Shown: piece by piece, positions 32,201 to 39,602 of the stretch
Numbering within the stretch: position 1 is the first letter of the stretch
How the letters are laid out: every line of letters begins with the position of its first letter
Assembly (NCBI GenBank): GCA_017553505.1
Contig: JAFZLD010000010.1
Coordinates: 124,001 to 188,000, forward strand
DNA: 64,000 nt
Source: Lachnospiraceae bacterium
Lineage (GTDB): Bacteria; Bacillota; Clostridia; Lachnospirales; Lachnospiraceae
Reading direction: 5' to 3'
The notes under the pieces: model-generated
Told to the model about the DNA's origin: nothing
The model's database searches: none
The model's input: the letters and a program-made list of their open reading frames with translations, nothing else
Program-made: the position numbers and the translations under genes

Positions 32201-34704
32201 CAAAAGTTATCATTGCCGGAAGCAAGGACAAGTTTAAGAGCGCAGGCGTCAGATACATCGACAGAGACGGCCTCTTAAACGGAACCGAAGACATCAGATT
32301 CGTCACTCCTGCCGGAAGAACCTCAGTAGATTGTATGTATTACCTCTACACATCCGGCACCACGGGCAATCCCAAGGCTACGATGATTACTCACCGTAAC
32401 ATCATGAGAACCGTTCAGGACAGAGTCGGCGGACAATACGACGAAGACGATGTGGCACTTCTTTCCTGCTCGCTTGCTTTTGACGGATCCGCACACAGCA
32501 TCTGGGGAACACTTCTTAACGGAGCAACATTACGAATCATCCCTGTGGATGTAATCGTAGACCACAAGAAGTTCCACGACAGAATCGTTAAGTACGGCGT
32601 AAACTCACTCCTTATGACAACGGCACTGTTCAACAAATTCGTGGAAGACGACCCGACGATGTTTGCTCAGATCAAGCACTTAAGAGTAGGCGGAGAAAAG
32701 CTTTCGGATAAGCACGTAAGACGATTCCAGGAAGTCAACAAAGAAACAGTACTCCTTAACGTCTACGGACCTACCGAGAACACCATATTTACATCTGTTT
32801 ACGAAGTTCCGGTCGGCTTTGAAAAAATGACAATCGGTAAGCCGATCGACAACACACAGGTATACATCCTTCAGAAGAATTCCATGGTCGGCATCGGAGT
32901 GTACGGAGAATTATGTACCACCGGTGAAGGCGTAGGAAAAGGATACTTAAACAACGAGAAACTCACCAAAGAAAAATTCGTGCCCAATCCTTACGGCGGC
33001 GGCACAATGTATCGAACCGGAGACCTCGCAAGATTCCTTCCCGACGGAAACATCGATTTCCTCGGCAGAATTGACTCGCAGGTTAAGATAAGAGGCTTCA
33101 GAATCGAGCTTACGGGCATCGAAAGCGTCTTAAGAGAATATCCGGGAATCAGCCAGGCAGCAGTAGTTGCTTACCAGGGCAAGGAATTAAAGGCATACTT
33201 CGCATCCGACGAAGAAATCGACATCTACGAACTCTTCAACTGGATGAAGACGAAGCTTCCCAGCTACATGGTTCCTTCCTACTACATGAGGGTGGAATCA
33301 TTCCCGCTCACCATGAACGGTAAGCTCGACTACAGAAAGCTCCCCGAGAACAACGAAGTGGTTAAGACCAAATACGTTGCACCCGAGACCGAGACAGAGA
33401 AGGCGATTGCAGCAATGTTCGCAGAACTTCTCGAACTCGAGGAAGTCGGAGCCGAGGACAACTACTTTGAAGTAGGCGGTAACTCACTTAAGGCAACGCT
33501 TCTTTGCAACAAGATCGGTGAGAGACTCCATAAGGCAGTTAACGTAGGCGACATCTTCGCATGTCCCACCGTAAGGCAGCTTGCTGAACTTACAGATCAG
33601 GCTCCCGAACTTACGGAAGAAGACATGACTGCCGATGCGGACAAAGAATACGTAGAATTCTACACCCAGCCTTACCAGTACAACGCATTTGCCGACTACG
33701 TAATCCAGGCACATCCCGATTACGAAGACTGGACCCAGAACAACTACATCCAGTTAATCGGTAACGCAGAAGTGGATGCAGCGGCGAACTCCACAATCGA
33801 GTACTTCACCGGCACTGTATTCGGAAAGCTCCCGATGCTTAAGATTCAGGACATTGCAAAGCGCAAGAAGAAAGCATTGAAGCTCGATACACCGGAAGTA
33901 AAAGAAGAACTGGCGGATTACATCCTTGGCGCAGTAAGCAAGGGCAAGAAATCATACCTTTTCTTTGACCACTACTACATCAAGAGCTCAGAGGCATACT
34001 TAAAGGCTCATCAGAAGCACGATGTAATGATTATCGATTACGCAGACGACAAGGTTTCATACTTTGAGAACGTCGGCGGTATGTATACAAAGTTTGTGAT
34101 AGACAAAGAAGAATTCATGGCAGCGTACTTTGGTACGAACGACGCATGTACATTCATCTTAAGTCCCAACAAGAAGTTCAGTTACAAGTTCGACATGGAC
34201 AGATTCATCACGATGCTTGAGGACTACACATATGCAAGAGACTCAAGAGTCAATGAAGACATGTACCTTACTTACGACGGCTTCGTATCCAAGGACTTCT
34301 ACGGTCCCAAGGACAAGGGCATCAAGAACTTTGGTATCAAGACATACGAGACTGTTAAGAAATATTCTTTGGCATACAAAGAAACATCAATCGGCTTCGA
34401 CTACAGAATGTACTACTTGCTGTTCGAGCACGATCGCAGAATGGTAGAGAAACTCAATTACTGCTGCGAACATGGCTACGCAGATTACAGAACCATAGGC
34501 AAAGAAATCAGCGAACTCGGCGAACTTACGGATACCCTTTACCAGATTCTTACAAAGGCCATCCAGTTCAACTACGTAACACCTACCGATGAGCAGGTGG
34601 AAGAGATTACCGACCGCCTGATGGAAGCCTACAAGAGAGAAAAAGTATTGTACGAAGAGCTGCTTAACAAGCTCTGTGAAAGTCAGAATCAGAAGACAGC
34701 TTAG
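26296..34704 (+). CDS. Two-module NRPS with degenerate condensation domain and BtrH-like C-terminus
   Basis: Domain order over 2802 residues: PCP (Ser37 in MGGDSVKAM); a degenerate condensation-like domain (about 80-330) where HHxxxDG aligns with DVNLSDF at 170-176; a full C domain (HHILMDG at 564-570); A domain 1 (about 875-1335, FDAS at 1051); PCP (Ser1384); a second full C (HHSIADG at 1559-1565); A domain 2 (about 1870-2330, FDGS near 2061); PCP (Ser2397); then about 360 residues resembling the BtrH acyltransferase fold (FFDHYYI, HDVMIIDYADDK) but without an obvious Cys. There is no thioesterase or reductase domain. Specificity residues read by eye are D-A-L-F-A-G-V-T-F for A1 (aliphatic, possibly Val-like) and D-G-H-L-R-G-V-I-F for A2 (unassigned). 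The N-terminal PCP and dead C domain suggest it receives a starter, perhaps the polyketide chain, in trans. Confidence 0.93.
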   Translation: MKESYDELSKLFDTVLKSNKGASSADGKNFLEMGGDSVKAMHLVAEARKLGYDISMEDILSNSSIEKLIEKGKKKNLELWAPYNAGTHELSFDAADGYNTLSFDINGFDTETYEKTLKALIETNSILRAVREDSSVTILSYDEYLESDNKSFTFATEEAENGTKITVTADVNLSDFHSLNVIYERFTKLYTTIKEQGESGEIEAAAPFFYWDSLREKLSENYKFFNEISDKESAPVKPRETTSEREKIGKEKSVSDIFRAFQEIMAENFDSDDITLHFYNSNRVYPDDLADFSNTIGNFEAPSTYTFGKEEYLNYEEVSAQNNHYCEYNDDSCSCGFEYIPGSKAAESEDFSAPEVTCEREIKEQVFLEVSEEADGYGLKLSREEGTPELMGELITAINNPEIKTDKNYGNAGGTAKDKAAIIEKFGADNVERIYRLQDVQKGMLYHSLEKAGNNEYKMQYRIHMGFYMDAELAEEAINVVSDKYAALRTSIVYKKVTEPMQVVLKNRKPIVEVVEVNGDITEELVNEYVERDLNRALDLEDSPLFAVTILNNYKTMEMIWNFHHILMDGWSLPVVFGDFHQYYENLLYGEDIDYRPTDSYERHINKLYTRDIKAGMKFWSEYLSDYDDDTYITPINPAKDQGNAKERFTKVLSDKVQKSVQKLANSLGTTVNTIIEATLGIVLQKYNCSDDVVFGKVTSGRDLTVDGVEREVGLFVNTLPVRVKNEGYTVRELLEKVKENDINSNKYEYCSLSQIIREIGNNPIRIIYAYENFMNADALMDNLDGIESKNLRDDTNYDISFVINNTNKLEWNITYNTSIYGEEEIARLADCIERVMTELPKNLNKPVAEVGMVSKKDTAIITKKFNDTLRDYPGDKTVSELFKEAVDKYPDNIALRYYDESYTYTELDKLSDEYATELKSHGISEGHNVCFMAYKEVKTIAYIIAILKLGGVYIPLDPHNPPERIKYIIENSDAVAVLDPKGENKFFDEKILPNKKENREVAYMMYTSGTSGEPKACVVLQKGIVRLVKNTNYMQLDETTRMMSGSSMAFDASTLEIWGTLLNGGTLALMDTDDMMTAQKLEEFTRRYDINTMFITTALFNQLMDSDPTILGTLRELATGGEKMSEKHAKLFMDNHPNTKFMNVYGPTENTTFTTFGEVDLNRITLGKPITNSTVYIMNGGELAPIGVYGELVTGGEGVARGYYKNEELTKKVFVKNPFGAGVLYRTGDKARFLPNGEIEFAGRIDHQVKIRGFRIEPEEISKKVQEIDSIVSCVTVIDGEKKIKAYYVASKEMDNTEIFDLLKEKLPDYMVPRYYMQLDEIPVNINGKTDYKRLPDIAEPIKRQYVAPVSDDDKKIVNAFERILDIDNIGMEDDFIELGGNSLMAVRLANEIEEVFGQRIELRHIMEERTPAKILGIIKTEGRAVVAIPKAEVKDEYEMSSVQKRMFILQKTNPETTQYNIPIVLSFKEKMDIEKLTGAVKELVRRHEALRTKFYIKDEAFFQNVTDENIEVTVYANTPFDEVWEKFLAPFDLEKELPFRAAILVDKSATYLLMDMHHSIADGASTTIIMKDLLTLYRGGELPEQKFQYKDYSEWLKTYDFEKEKEYWLKEFADEVTPLDLPYDFERGKRKTYAGNTIKKSITSEDIKYIAEKCHVTEYAVLMAAWFMLLKMYTRQEDMTVGTPVVGRVHSEINDTVGMFVNTIPVRVSQVEGLTLEEFIKSLGEKTIKAFENQEYPLYEMIDALGIPRNTDREPLFDVLFAVRDQREESILTQFGAENVELTGDTAKFDLTMEVQVNKENYVLGLEYSTDLFLQDTAERILNNYACALSVMKDNLQSLTEDIEIIDAEEKETILTKFNDTFVPYENNVCVDEVFDRYARKNPDKIAIGDENKEVTYKEASEITDRVAAELRKLGVRHNDAVAIEAERSADTILLFIATLKAGAVYVPIESDMPAEKIKYMLDNCNAKVIIAGSKDKFKSAGVRYIDRDGLLNGTEDIRFVTPAGRTSVDCMYYLYTSGTTGNPKATMITHRNIMRTVQDRVGGQYDEDDVALLSCSLAFDGSAHSIWGTLLNGATLRIIPVDVIVDHKKFHDRIVKYGVNSLLMTTALFNKFVEDDPTMFAQIKHLRVGGEKLSDKHVRRFQEVNKETVLLNVYGPTENTIFTSVYEVPVGFEKMTIGKPIDNTQVYILQKNSMVGIGVYGELCTTGEGVGKGYLNNEKLTKEKFVPNPYGGGTMYRTGDLARFLPDGNIDFLGRIDSQVKIRGFRIELTGIESVLREYPGISQAAVVAYQGKELKAYFASDEEIDIYELFNWMKTKLPSYMVPSYYMRVESFPLTMNGKLDYRKLPENNEVVKTKYVAPETETEKAIAAMFAELLELEEVGAEDNYFEVGGNSLKATLLCNKIGERLHKAVNVGDIFACPTVRQLAELTDQAPELTEEDMTADADKEYVEFYTQPYQYNAFADYVIQAHPDYEDWTQNNYIQLIGNAEVDAAANSTIEYFTGTVFGKLPMLKIQDIAKRKKKALKLDTPEVKEELADYILGAVSKGKKSYLFFDHYYIKSSEAYLKAHQKHDVMIIDYADDKVSYFENVGGMYTKFVIDKEEFMAAYFGTNDACTFILSPNKKFSYKFDMDRFITMLEDYTYARDSRVNEDMYLTYDGFVSKDFYGPKDKGIKNFGIKTYETVKKYSLAYKETSIGFDYRMYYLLFEHDRRMVEKLNYCCEHGYADYRTIGKEISELGELTDTLYQILTKAIQFNYVTPTDEQVEEITDRLMEAYKREKVLYEELLNKLCESQNQKTA

Positions 34705-34719
34705 AAACAGGAGGAACCA

Positions 34720-35616
34720 ATGAAAGCGATATCAGTAAACGGACTGACAAAAAAGTATAAAGAACATCTTGCGGTAGACCATATTTCCTTTGATGTCGAG
34801 CAGGGCGAATTCTTTACCTTCCTTGGTGAGAACGGCGCCGGCAAGTCAACAACCATCAATATGCTTTGTACTACTCTTTCCAAGACTGACGGAGATGTCA
34901 CCCTCTTAGGCTACAAGCTGGGCAAGGAAGACGACGAAATCAGAAACAGAGTGGGCATAGTATTCCAGAACTCGGTTTTGGATGCAAAGCTTACGGTCAA
35001 AGAAAACCTTCTTACAAGAGCTTCATACTACGGACTTACCAAGAAGCAGGCAATGGAGAGATTAGAGCCTTTTATGGATTCTTTTGAACTTAAAGACATC
35101 TGGAACAGGAACTACGAAAAGCTCTCCGGCGGCCAAAGAAGGCGCGTGGACATAGTCAGAGCACTCATCAATCATCCGCAGATTCTTTTCCTGGATGAGC
35201 CCACTACCGGACTTGATCCGAAGTCAAGACAGATAGTGTGGAACTACATTGAGGAGCTTAGAAAAAAAGAAAAGATAACCCTATTCCTTACCACCCATTA
35301 TATGGAAGAGACGAGAGACGCAGATCATGTGGTTATCCTGGACAAAGGCAAGATCATTGCCCAGGATACTCCCGTCAACCTTAAGACCAAATACGCAAAG
35401 AGCCGCGTGATGTGGTACACCCCGAGGGTAGAAAACATCGAGGCTATATGCGGAGGACTTAAGTACGAATACGTGGCGGATCATTACAACATTTTCTTTG
35501 ACGAGGGTATAAACGAGTTCTTATGCAGGAACAAGGACTTCGTAAGAGACTTTGAAGTATTGAAAGGCAGCATGGACGACGTGTTCTTAAACCTTACCGG
35601 AAAGGAGCTTGAATAA
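34720..35616 (+). CDS. ABC transporter ATP-binding protein (DrrA-like exporter)
   Basis: This 298-residue ATPase has Walker A GENGAGKST, signature LSGGQRRRVDI, Walker B ILFLDEPTTGLDP and the His switch in LTTHYMEE. The layout matches CcmA/DrrA-type exporters of drugs and natural products. It starts 15 bases after the NRPS with AGGAGG in front and its stop overlaps the permease start. Together with the permease it should export the cluster product across the membrane and may provide self-protection. Confidence 0.93.
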   Translation: MKAISVNGLTKKYKEHLAVDHISFDVEQGEFFTFLGENGAGKSTTINMLCTTLSKTDGDVTLLGYKLGKEDDEIRNRVGIVFQNSVLDAKLTVKENLLTRASYYGLTKKQAMERLEPFMDSFELKDIWNRNYEKLSGGQRRRVDIVRALINHPQILFLDEPTTGLDPKSRQIVWNYIEELRKKEKITLFLTTHYMEETRDADHVVILDKGKIIAQDTPVNLKTKYAKSRVMWYTPRVENIEAICGGLKYEYVADHYNIFFDEGINEFLCRNKDFVRDFEVLKGSMDDVFLNLTGKELE

Positions 35617-36533
35617 TGAAATTCAGAAGATACTGGGGATTAACAAGAAGAAACTTACTCGTATATTTCAAGGATAAGCAGGCGATTTTCTTCTCGATGC
35701 TTACACCGATTATAGTGTTCATTCTTTATCTTTTGTTCTTAAAGAACAGTTATGTGGCTCCTATCATGGACGCGGCCAAGGAACTCGGCGACCTGGTTAA
35801 AAGTTCGGATGTGGACATGTTCGTAAGCGGCCTGTTACTTACAAGCTTGCTCGGAACATCAATGATAACCGTACCTTACCAAAGCCTCATAACCATAGTT
35901 AAGGATAAGGAAAACAAAGTGGACAGCGACATATGCTCAACACCCATGAGCCGTGTGGAAATCATACTTGCTTACTTCACGGCATCGGCAATCTCGGCGT
36001 TTATCATGACGTCGGCGGTTATGACGATTGGACTCGTAATAATGTTTGGCCAGGGCGCAACATACCTGACTGCGGTGGGAGTGCTTAAGCTCTACGCTAT
36101 AGCCTTCCTCGGTACCCTTTCAAGCACATCGCTCTTTATGATAATCATTATTTTCTTAAAGACTACGACGGCAACGGGAGCATTTATGGGTATCCTTTGT
36201 GCGGCAACCGGATTTATCACCGGCGCATACATACCGCTTTCCACATTCTCACCCGGAGTACAGACGGTTTGTAACCTCTTCCCCGGCAACGGAATAACCG
36301 TTTTGTTCAGAAACGGAGTTTTAAATCCGGTACTCGATCACATCGACGCGGGCATCGGAGGAGTGGATGAAGGTTCATTCGCTCAGACAATAAGAGATCT
36401 CTTCGGCTTCACATCAAAGATGTTCGGTAAAGAGGTCGGTACCTACGGCATAATTCTTGGAATAGTAGCGGTCGCAGTAGTGACGACAATTGCAATATCC
36501 GTTATTTATCCTAAGGTTTATCAGAAAAAATAA
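35616..36533 (+). CDS. ABC-2-type exporter permease
   Basis: This 305-residue integral membrane protein has about six hydrophobic segments (AIFFSMLTPIIVFILYLLFL, then AFIMTSAVMTIGLVIMFG, TGAFMGILCAATGFITGAYI, and the C-terminal IILGIVAVAVVTTIAISVI). The central YIPLSTFSPGVQTVCNLFPGN is the usual ABC-2 core motif. It forms the exporter with the ATPase just upstream (one-base overlap), presumably for the glycolipopeptide product. After it the operon has its only gap above 60 bases, a GC-rich stretch with partial self-complementarity, before the transacylase gene. Confidence 0.9.
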   Translation: MKFRRYWGLTRRNLLVYFKDKQAIFFSMLTPIIVFILYLLFLKNSYVAPIMDAAKELGDLVKSSDVDMFVSGLLLTSLLGTSMITVPYQSLITIVKDKENKVDSDICSTPMSRVEIILAYFTASAISAFIMTSAVMTIGLVIMFGQGATYLTAVGVLKLYAIAFLGTLSSTSLFMIIIIFLKTTTATGAFMGILCAATGFITGAYIPLSTFSPGVQTVCNLFPGNGITVLFRNGVLNPVLDHIDAGIGGVDEGSFAQTIRDLFGFTSKMFGKEVGTYGIILGIVAVAVVTTIAISVIYPKVYQKK

Positions 36534-36602
36534 CATAAATGTGGTGCGGGGGGCCACTCCGGAGGGCCTCTTGCGGCACGACAAAAAGGAGAGAAACATG
36601 AT

Positions 36603-37523
36603 ATGATAGCTTACTTATTTCCCGGGCAAGGCAGCCAGAAAGAGGGAATGTACAATCTGATAAAAGAAAACGAAGCAGATGTTTCGGAAGTATTTGATGA
36701 AGCGAGCGAAGTTACGGGGCGGGACATAAGAGCCCTATGCAGGGACGCAACAGAAGAAGAACTTAAACAGACGCTAAATACGCAGATAAGCGTAACCACC
36801 ATGAACATGGCATACGCGAAACTGCTTGAGAAAAGAGGCATAAAGCCGGACGTGGTAGCCGGTCACAGCCTTGGGCAGCTGTCAGCCATAGCGGCGGCAG
36901 GTGTGATATCGACAGTGGACTTATTCAGACTTGTCAAAAAGAGAGCCGAGCTTATGAGCGGCATAAACGAATCGGGTAAACTTGCAACAGCTGTGGGACT
37001 TGACCGTGAGACGGTTCAAAGAATCTGCGACGAAGTCAATGAGGCTTCGGGCAAGGTCAGCATAGCACTTGAAAATTCACCCATACAATATGTGATAGGA
37101 GGTAAAGAAGAGGACGTAAACTTAGCGGTTCAAAAACTTAAAGATGCGGGCGCAATGAAGGTCGTTGAGATTAAAGTAAGCAACGCTTTCCATACATACA
37201 TGATGGCACCCATGGTAGATGCCTTTAAGGAATTTGTAGATTCACTTGAGTTTAAGAAGCCTGAATGCAAGATACTTTTAAATTGCAAGGGCGGATACAG
37301 CGACGACCCGGAAGAAATCAGGGAAGACGTAATTAACCAGTGTGTAAACACCGTCAAGTGGGTCGATTGCATGAAACAGTTACTGAGTAATGAAGACGTT
37401 AAGATTGCCGAAGTCGGAGTAAACAAGATTATGGCAAGTCTCATCAAGGGCTTCGATCGAAAGAAAAAAGTCTGGCTCATGAGTAACTCCGAAGATTTCG
37501 GACAATTCGTAAACGGAGCATAG
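36603..37523 (+). CDS. Malonyl-CoA:ACP transacylase (FabD-type)
   Basis: This 306-residue enzyme loads malonyl units onto the cluster ACP. Visible are LFPGQGSQKEGM at the N-terminus, the nucleophile Ser89 in AGHSLGQLSAIAAAG, a conserved Arg in KKRAELM, and the catalytic His in NAFHTYMM. AAAGGAG precedes the start. The start is ATG 36603. A second ATG at 36598 opens a two-codon frame (ATG ATA TGA) that overlaps it. With AccDA upstream this makes the operon independent of the housekeeping malonyl supply. Confidence 0.93.
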   Translation: MIAYLFPGQGSQKEGMYNLIKENEADVSEVFDEASEVTGRDIRALCRDATEEELKQTLNTQISVTTMNMAYAKLLEKRGIKPDVVAGHSLGQLSAIAAAGVISTVDLFRLVKKRAELMSGINESGKLATAVGLDRETVQRICDEVNEASGKVSIALENSPIQYVIGGKEEDVNLAVQKLKDAGAMKVVEIKVSNAFHTYMMAPMVDAFKEFVDSLEFKKPECKILLNCKGGYSDDPEEIREDVINQCVNTVKWVDCMKQLLSNEDVKIAEVGVNKIMASLIKGFDRKKKVWLMSNSEDFGQFVNGA

Positions 37524-37539
37524 GGAGGATAAAATTATT

Positions 37540-37971
37540 ATGTTAAAGATTCGAGATATATATGGCATATTGCCACACAGGTTTCCTTTTCTTATGGTCG
37601 ATAGAATAGTCAGCCTTGAGAAGGAAAACAAGGTGGTCGGATTAAAGAATGTTACTGTTAATGAACCCTATTTCCAGGGACACTTCCCTGACGAACCCGT
37701 AATGCCGGCGGTCATGATAATAGAGACCATGGCCCAGATAGGCGGATTCCTATTTGATATGCCCGGCAAGCGCGGATTTGTAATAAGTGTCAATAAGGCT
37801 AAGTTTAAAAGAATGGTTATACCCGGCGATCAGCTCATAATAGAGTGCAGCGTAGTGGTACACCTTGGTAACAAAGCAACTATAAACGCAGTGGCCAAAG
37901 TAGACGACAAAGTGGTCGCAAGCGCAGAACTGGCATACAATTTTGTGGACGTAAACGAGAGCGATGAATGA
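37540..37971 (+). CDS. 3-hydroxyacyl-ACP dehydratase (FabZ-type)
   Basis: This 143-residue hotdog dehydratase has the full signature: PHRFPFLMVDRI, then YFQGHFPDEPVMPAVMIIET with catalytic His and Glu, followed by AQIGGF. It removes water from the beta-hydroxyacyl-ACP made by FabG, leaving a trans double bond. Because no enoyl reductase is encoded, repeated rounds would leave conjugated double bonds. Its last eight bases overlap the next, degenerate dehydratase gene, which suggests a paired assembly. Confidence 0.93.
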   Translation: MLKIRDIYGILPHRFPFLMVDRIVSLEKENKVVGLKNVTVNEPYFQGHFPDEPVMPAVMIIETMAQIGGFLFDMPGKRGFVISVNKAKFKRMVIPGDQLIIECSVVVHLGNKATINAVAKVDDKVVASAELAYNFVDVNESDE

Positions 37972-38365
37972 TACAACGATTTTAAATCAAACGCAGTCTT
38001 ATCCCATGAAAATGAGCGTCTCTGACGTAGACGCAGATGCAACTAAAGGCGAATTCACGGCGAACTTTTCGGCCGACGATTACTACAGAGAGGAGGGCGG
38101 ATTTATACCGCCACTGGTCTTCATGGAACTCCTGGGACAGACGGCGGAGAAATTCTACATAACAAGCGACGGAGAGTGCAAACGGTATTTGGCTTCAATA
38201 GAAGACTTCAGTCTCAATGAAGATATATACGACAATCTTGACCGGGACTTTTCCGTTAAAGTCAACTTAATAGAGAAATTCGGCAAACTGTACCGAGGCC
38301 ACGTTTCGCTGGTACTGGACAACACAGTATACTGCGAAGGGACATACGTACACTGTAATGCCTGA
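37964..38365 (+). CDS. Dehydratase-like hotdog protein without catalytic His
   Basis: This 133-residue protein aligns with FabZ around YYREEGGFIPPLVFMELLGQ, where the usual GHFPxxPVMPGVLxxEAxAQ has lost the GHF His but keeps the central-helix Glu. It is a likely structural partner of the FabZ at 37540: polyene clusters often carry two dehydratase-like genes that work as a heterodimer, though that analogy is inference here. It is the last gene of the operon, overlapping the FabZ by eight bases, and is followed by a bidirectional terminator. The alternative of a thioesterase-like function cannot be excluded. Confidence 0.72.
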   Translation: MNDTTILNQTQSYPMKMSVSDVDADATKGEFTANFSADDYYREEGGFIPPLVFMELLGQTAEKFYITSDGECKRYLASIEDFSLNEDIYDNLDRDFSVKVNLIEKFGKLYRGHVSLVLDNTVYCEGTYVHCNA

Positions 38366-38366
38366 T

Positions 38367-38405
38367 AAAAAAGCCTTCAACCGAGAGAGTCGGATGAAGG
38401 CTTTT
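38367..38405. terminator. Terminator at the end of biosynthetic cluster 1
   Basis: AAAAGCCTTCA pairs with TGAAGGCTTTT, with an inner CCGA/TCGG stem. A/T runs on both sides suit both the operon and the convergent AraC gene. Confidence 0.85.
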
Positions 38406-38434
38406 GTCGTGTGCGCTAAAAGAAAGTGCACCGA

Positions 38435-39298
38435 TTATTTGCCGCCACGGCTGGACATCTGCATCTGCTTCGGTGATTTGCCCACTTGTTTGGCAAAGGT
38501 GCGGGAGAAATTTGAATAATTGTTGAAACCTGACATGAAGCAGGCATCACTCGGTGTATAGCCTTCGCGCAGTAATCTGCATGCGAGGGCTATTCTTTTG
38601 GCAATAATGTATTGCTGAAGGGAAAGCCCCGATATTTTTTTGACGCTTCGGGAAATATAGGTGCCGTTATGGTGTATCTCGCGCTCCAGTAACGACAAGG
38701 TAATATCTTCGGTTAAGTGTTTGTCTATAAATTCAAAGGTCTTGCTTACAAGAGGCGGCATGATGTTGGGATAGTGTTCAACAGGGTCGTCTGTATATTT
38801 GGAAGTAAGCTTCACCAATATAAGCTTAAGATAAGCATCTGTAAGAATGCCCGAGCCCGGATTGGAGCGGGACAGGTTCTTTTGCAATTCTATGGAATAC
38901 TTCTTGATTTCTTCAAGCTCATCGTCTTCTAAATGAATACTGTGAAGATACGTGTCGTTATAAGGCTCAAAGCAGGCGCGAAGGTCCATTTTCGGAGATG
39001 AGGCGCGCTTTAATACGTCGTCTGTCACGTTGATAATTACGCGATCGTATTTGTCGGGATTGTAGATGTCTGCAGTGTGGAAGATGTACTGCGGTACAAA
39101 ACATACATCGCCGCGTTTCATCTCGCGACCCGAGTATTCGGTATAAAGCCTTATGTCGCCGTCTAAGAGAATAACAATTTCGTGGCATGCGTGATTGTGC
39201 ATGTCGTCTGAGTAGTCGAAAGGAGCATCAATCGACTTAACTTCGCACTGAATGTCGGCGTTAATCGCCGTGTATTTCTTGTAACCTTTGCAATTCAT
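38435..39298 (-). CDS. AraC-family regulator 1
   Basis: This 287-residue regulator has an N-terminal cupin sensor (HACHEIVILLDGDIRLYT, KRGDVCFVPQYIFHTADI) and a C-terminal AraC DNA-binding region with two HTH motifs (LSLLEREIHHNGTYISRSVK and DACFMSGFNNYSNFSRTFAK, ending VGKSPKQ). The frame extends to 39367, but GGGGG lies just upstream of the ATG at 39298 and the longer start has no ribosome site. It is divergent from the LplB-type ABC operon at 39603 and likely controls it in response to a sugar or sugar acid. Confidence 0.9.
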   Translation of the reverse strand: MNCKGYKKYTAINADIQCEVKSIDAPFDYSDDMHNHACHEIVILLDGDIRLYTEYSGREMKRGDVCFVPQYIFHTADIYNPDKYDRVIINVTDDVLKRASSPKMDLRACFEPYNDTYLHSIHLEDDELEEIKKYSIELQKNLSRSNPGSGILTDAYLKLILVKLTSKYTDDPVEHYPNIMPPLVSKTFEFIDKHLTEDITLSLLEREIHHNGTYISRSVKKISGLSLQQYIIAKRIALACRLLREGYTPSDACFMSGFNNYSNFSRTFAKQVGKSPKQMQMSSRGGK

Positions 39299-39602
39299 GA
39301 AAACCCCCGCTTTCGTAACTTGAATGCATATACTCCTCTGCATATAAGGTAAAACACCCTCATACAAAGGTCAATAGAAAAACTTTGCGCAATCCGACTT
39401 CAATATGCAAGAATCTGCATCAATCAGATGCAAAAAACGCCTATTGAGCGAAAAAACATGACAATTCGCCATAATTATCAAGTCATTTTGCGCAAATTTT
39501 TACTCAATCAAATGTCAGAGTTTGCGTGTTTTGAATGCTATATTCGGATTATAAGGTGGCTTTGAAAAAGAGTTTCATAAAAGCCCGGCGGAGGTATGGA
39601 AA
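39299..39602. promoter_or_regulatory. AraC/ABC operon intergenic region with repeated motifs
   Basis: About 300 bases hold no gene. The palindrome TTGCGCAA occurs at 39385 and again at 39489 (104 bases apart). ATGCA/TGCAT arms lie at 39405-39420 with a further GATGCA at 39427. These are reasonable candidate AraC operators. A -10-like TATATT lies near 39539. GGCGGAGG stands seven bases before the GTG start of the first permease. Confidence 0.5.

Larger units (their letters stand above)
16375..38365 (+). other. Biosynthetic cluster 1: reducing type II PKS joined to NRPS
   Basis: Eighteen genes on one strand run with overlaps or short gaps from the operator-bearing promoter at 16375 to the terminator at 38367. 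They cover malonyl-CoA supply, carrier activation, chain elongation (KS with Cys-less partner), ketoreduction, dehydration, peptide extension, glycosyl transfer and export. No enoyl reductase, thioesterase domain on the NRPS, or separate regulator lies inside. Confidence 0.8.
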
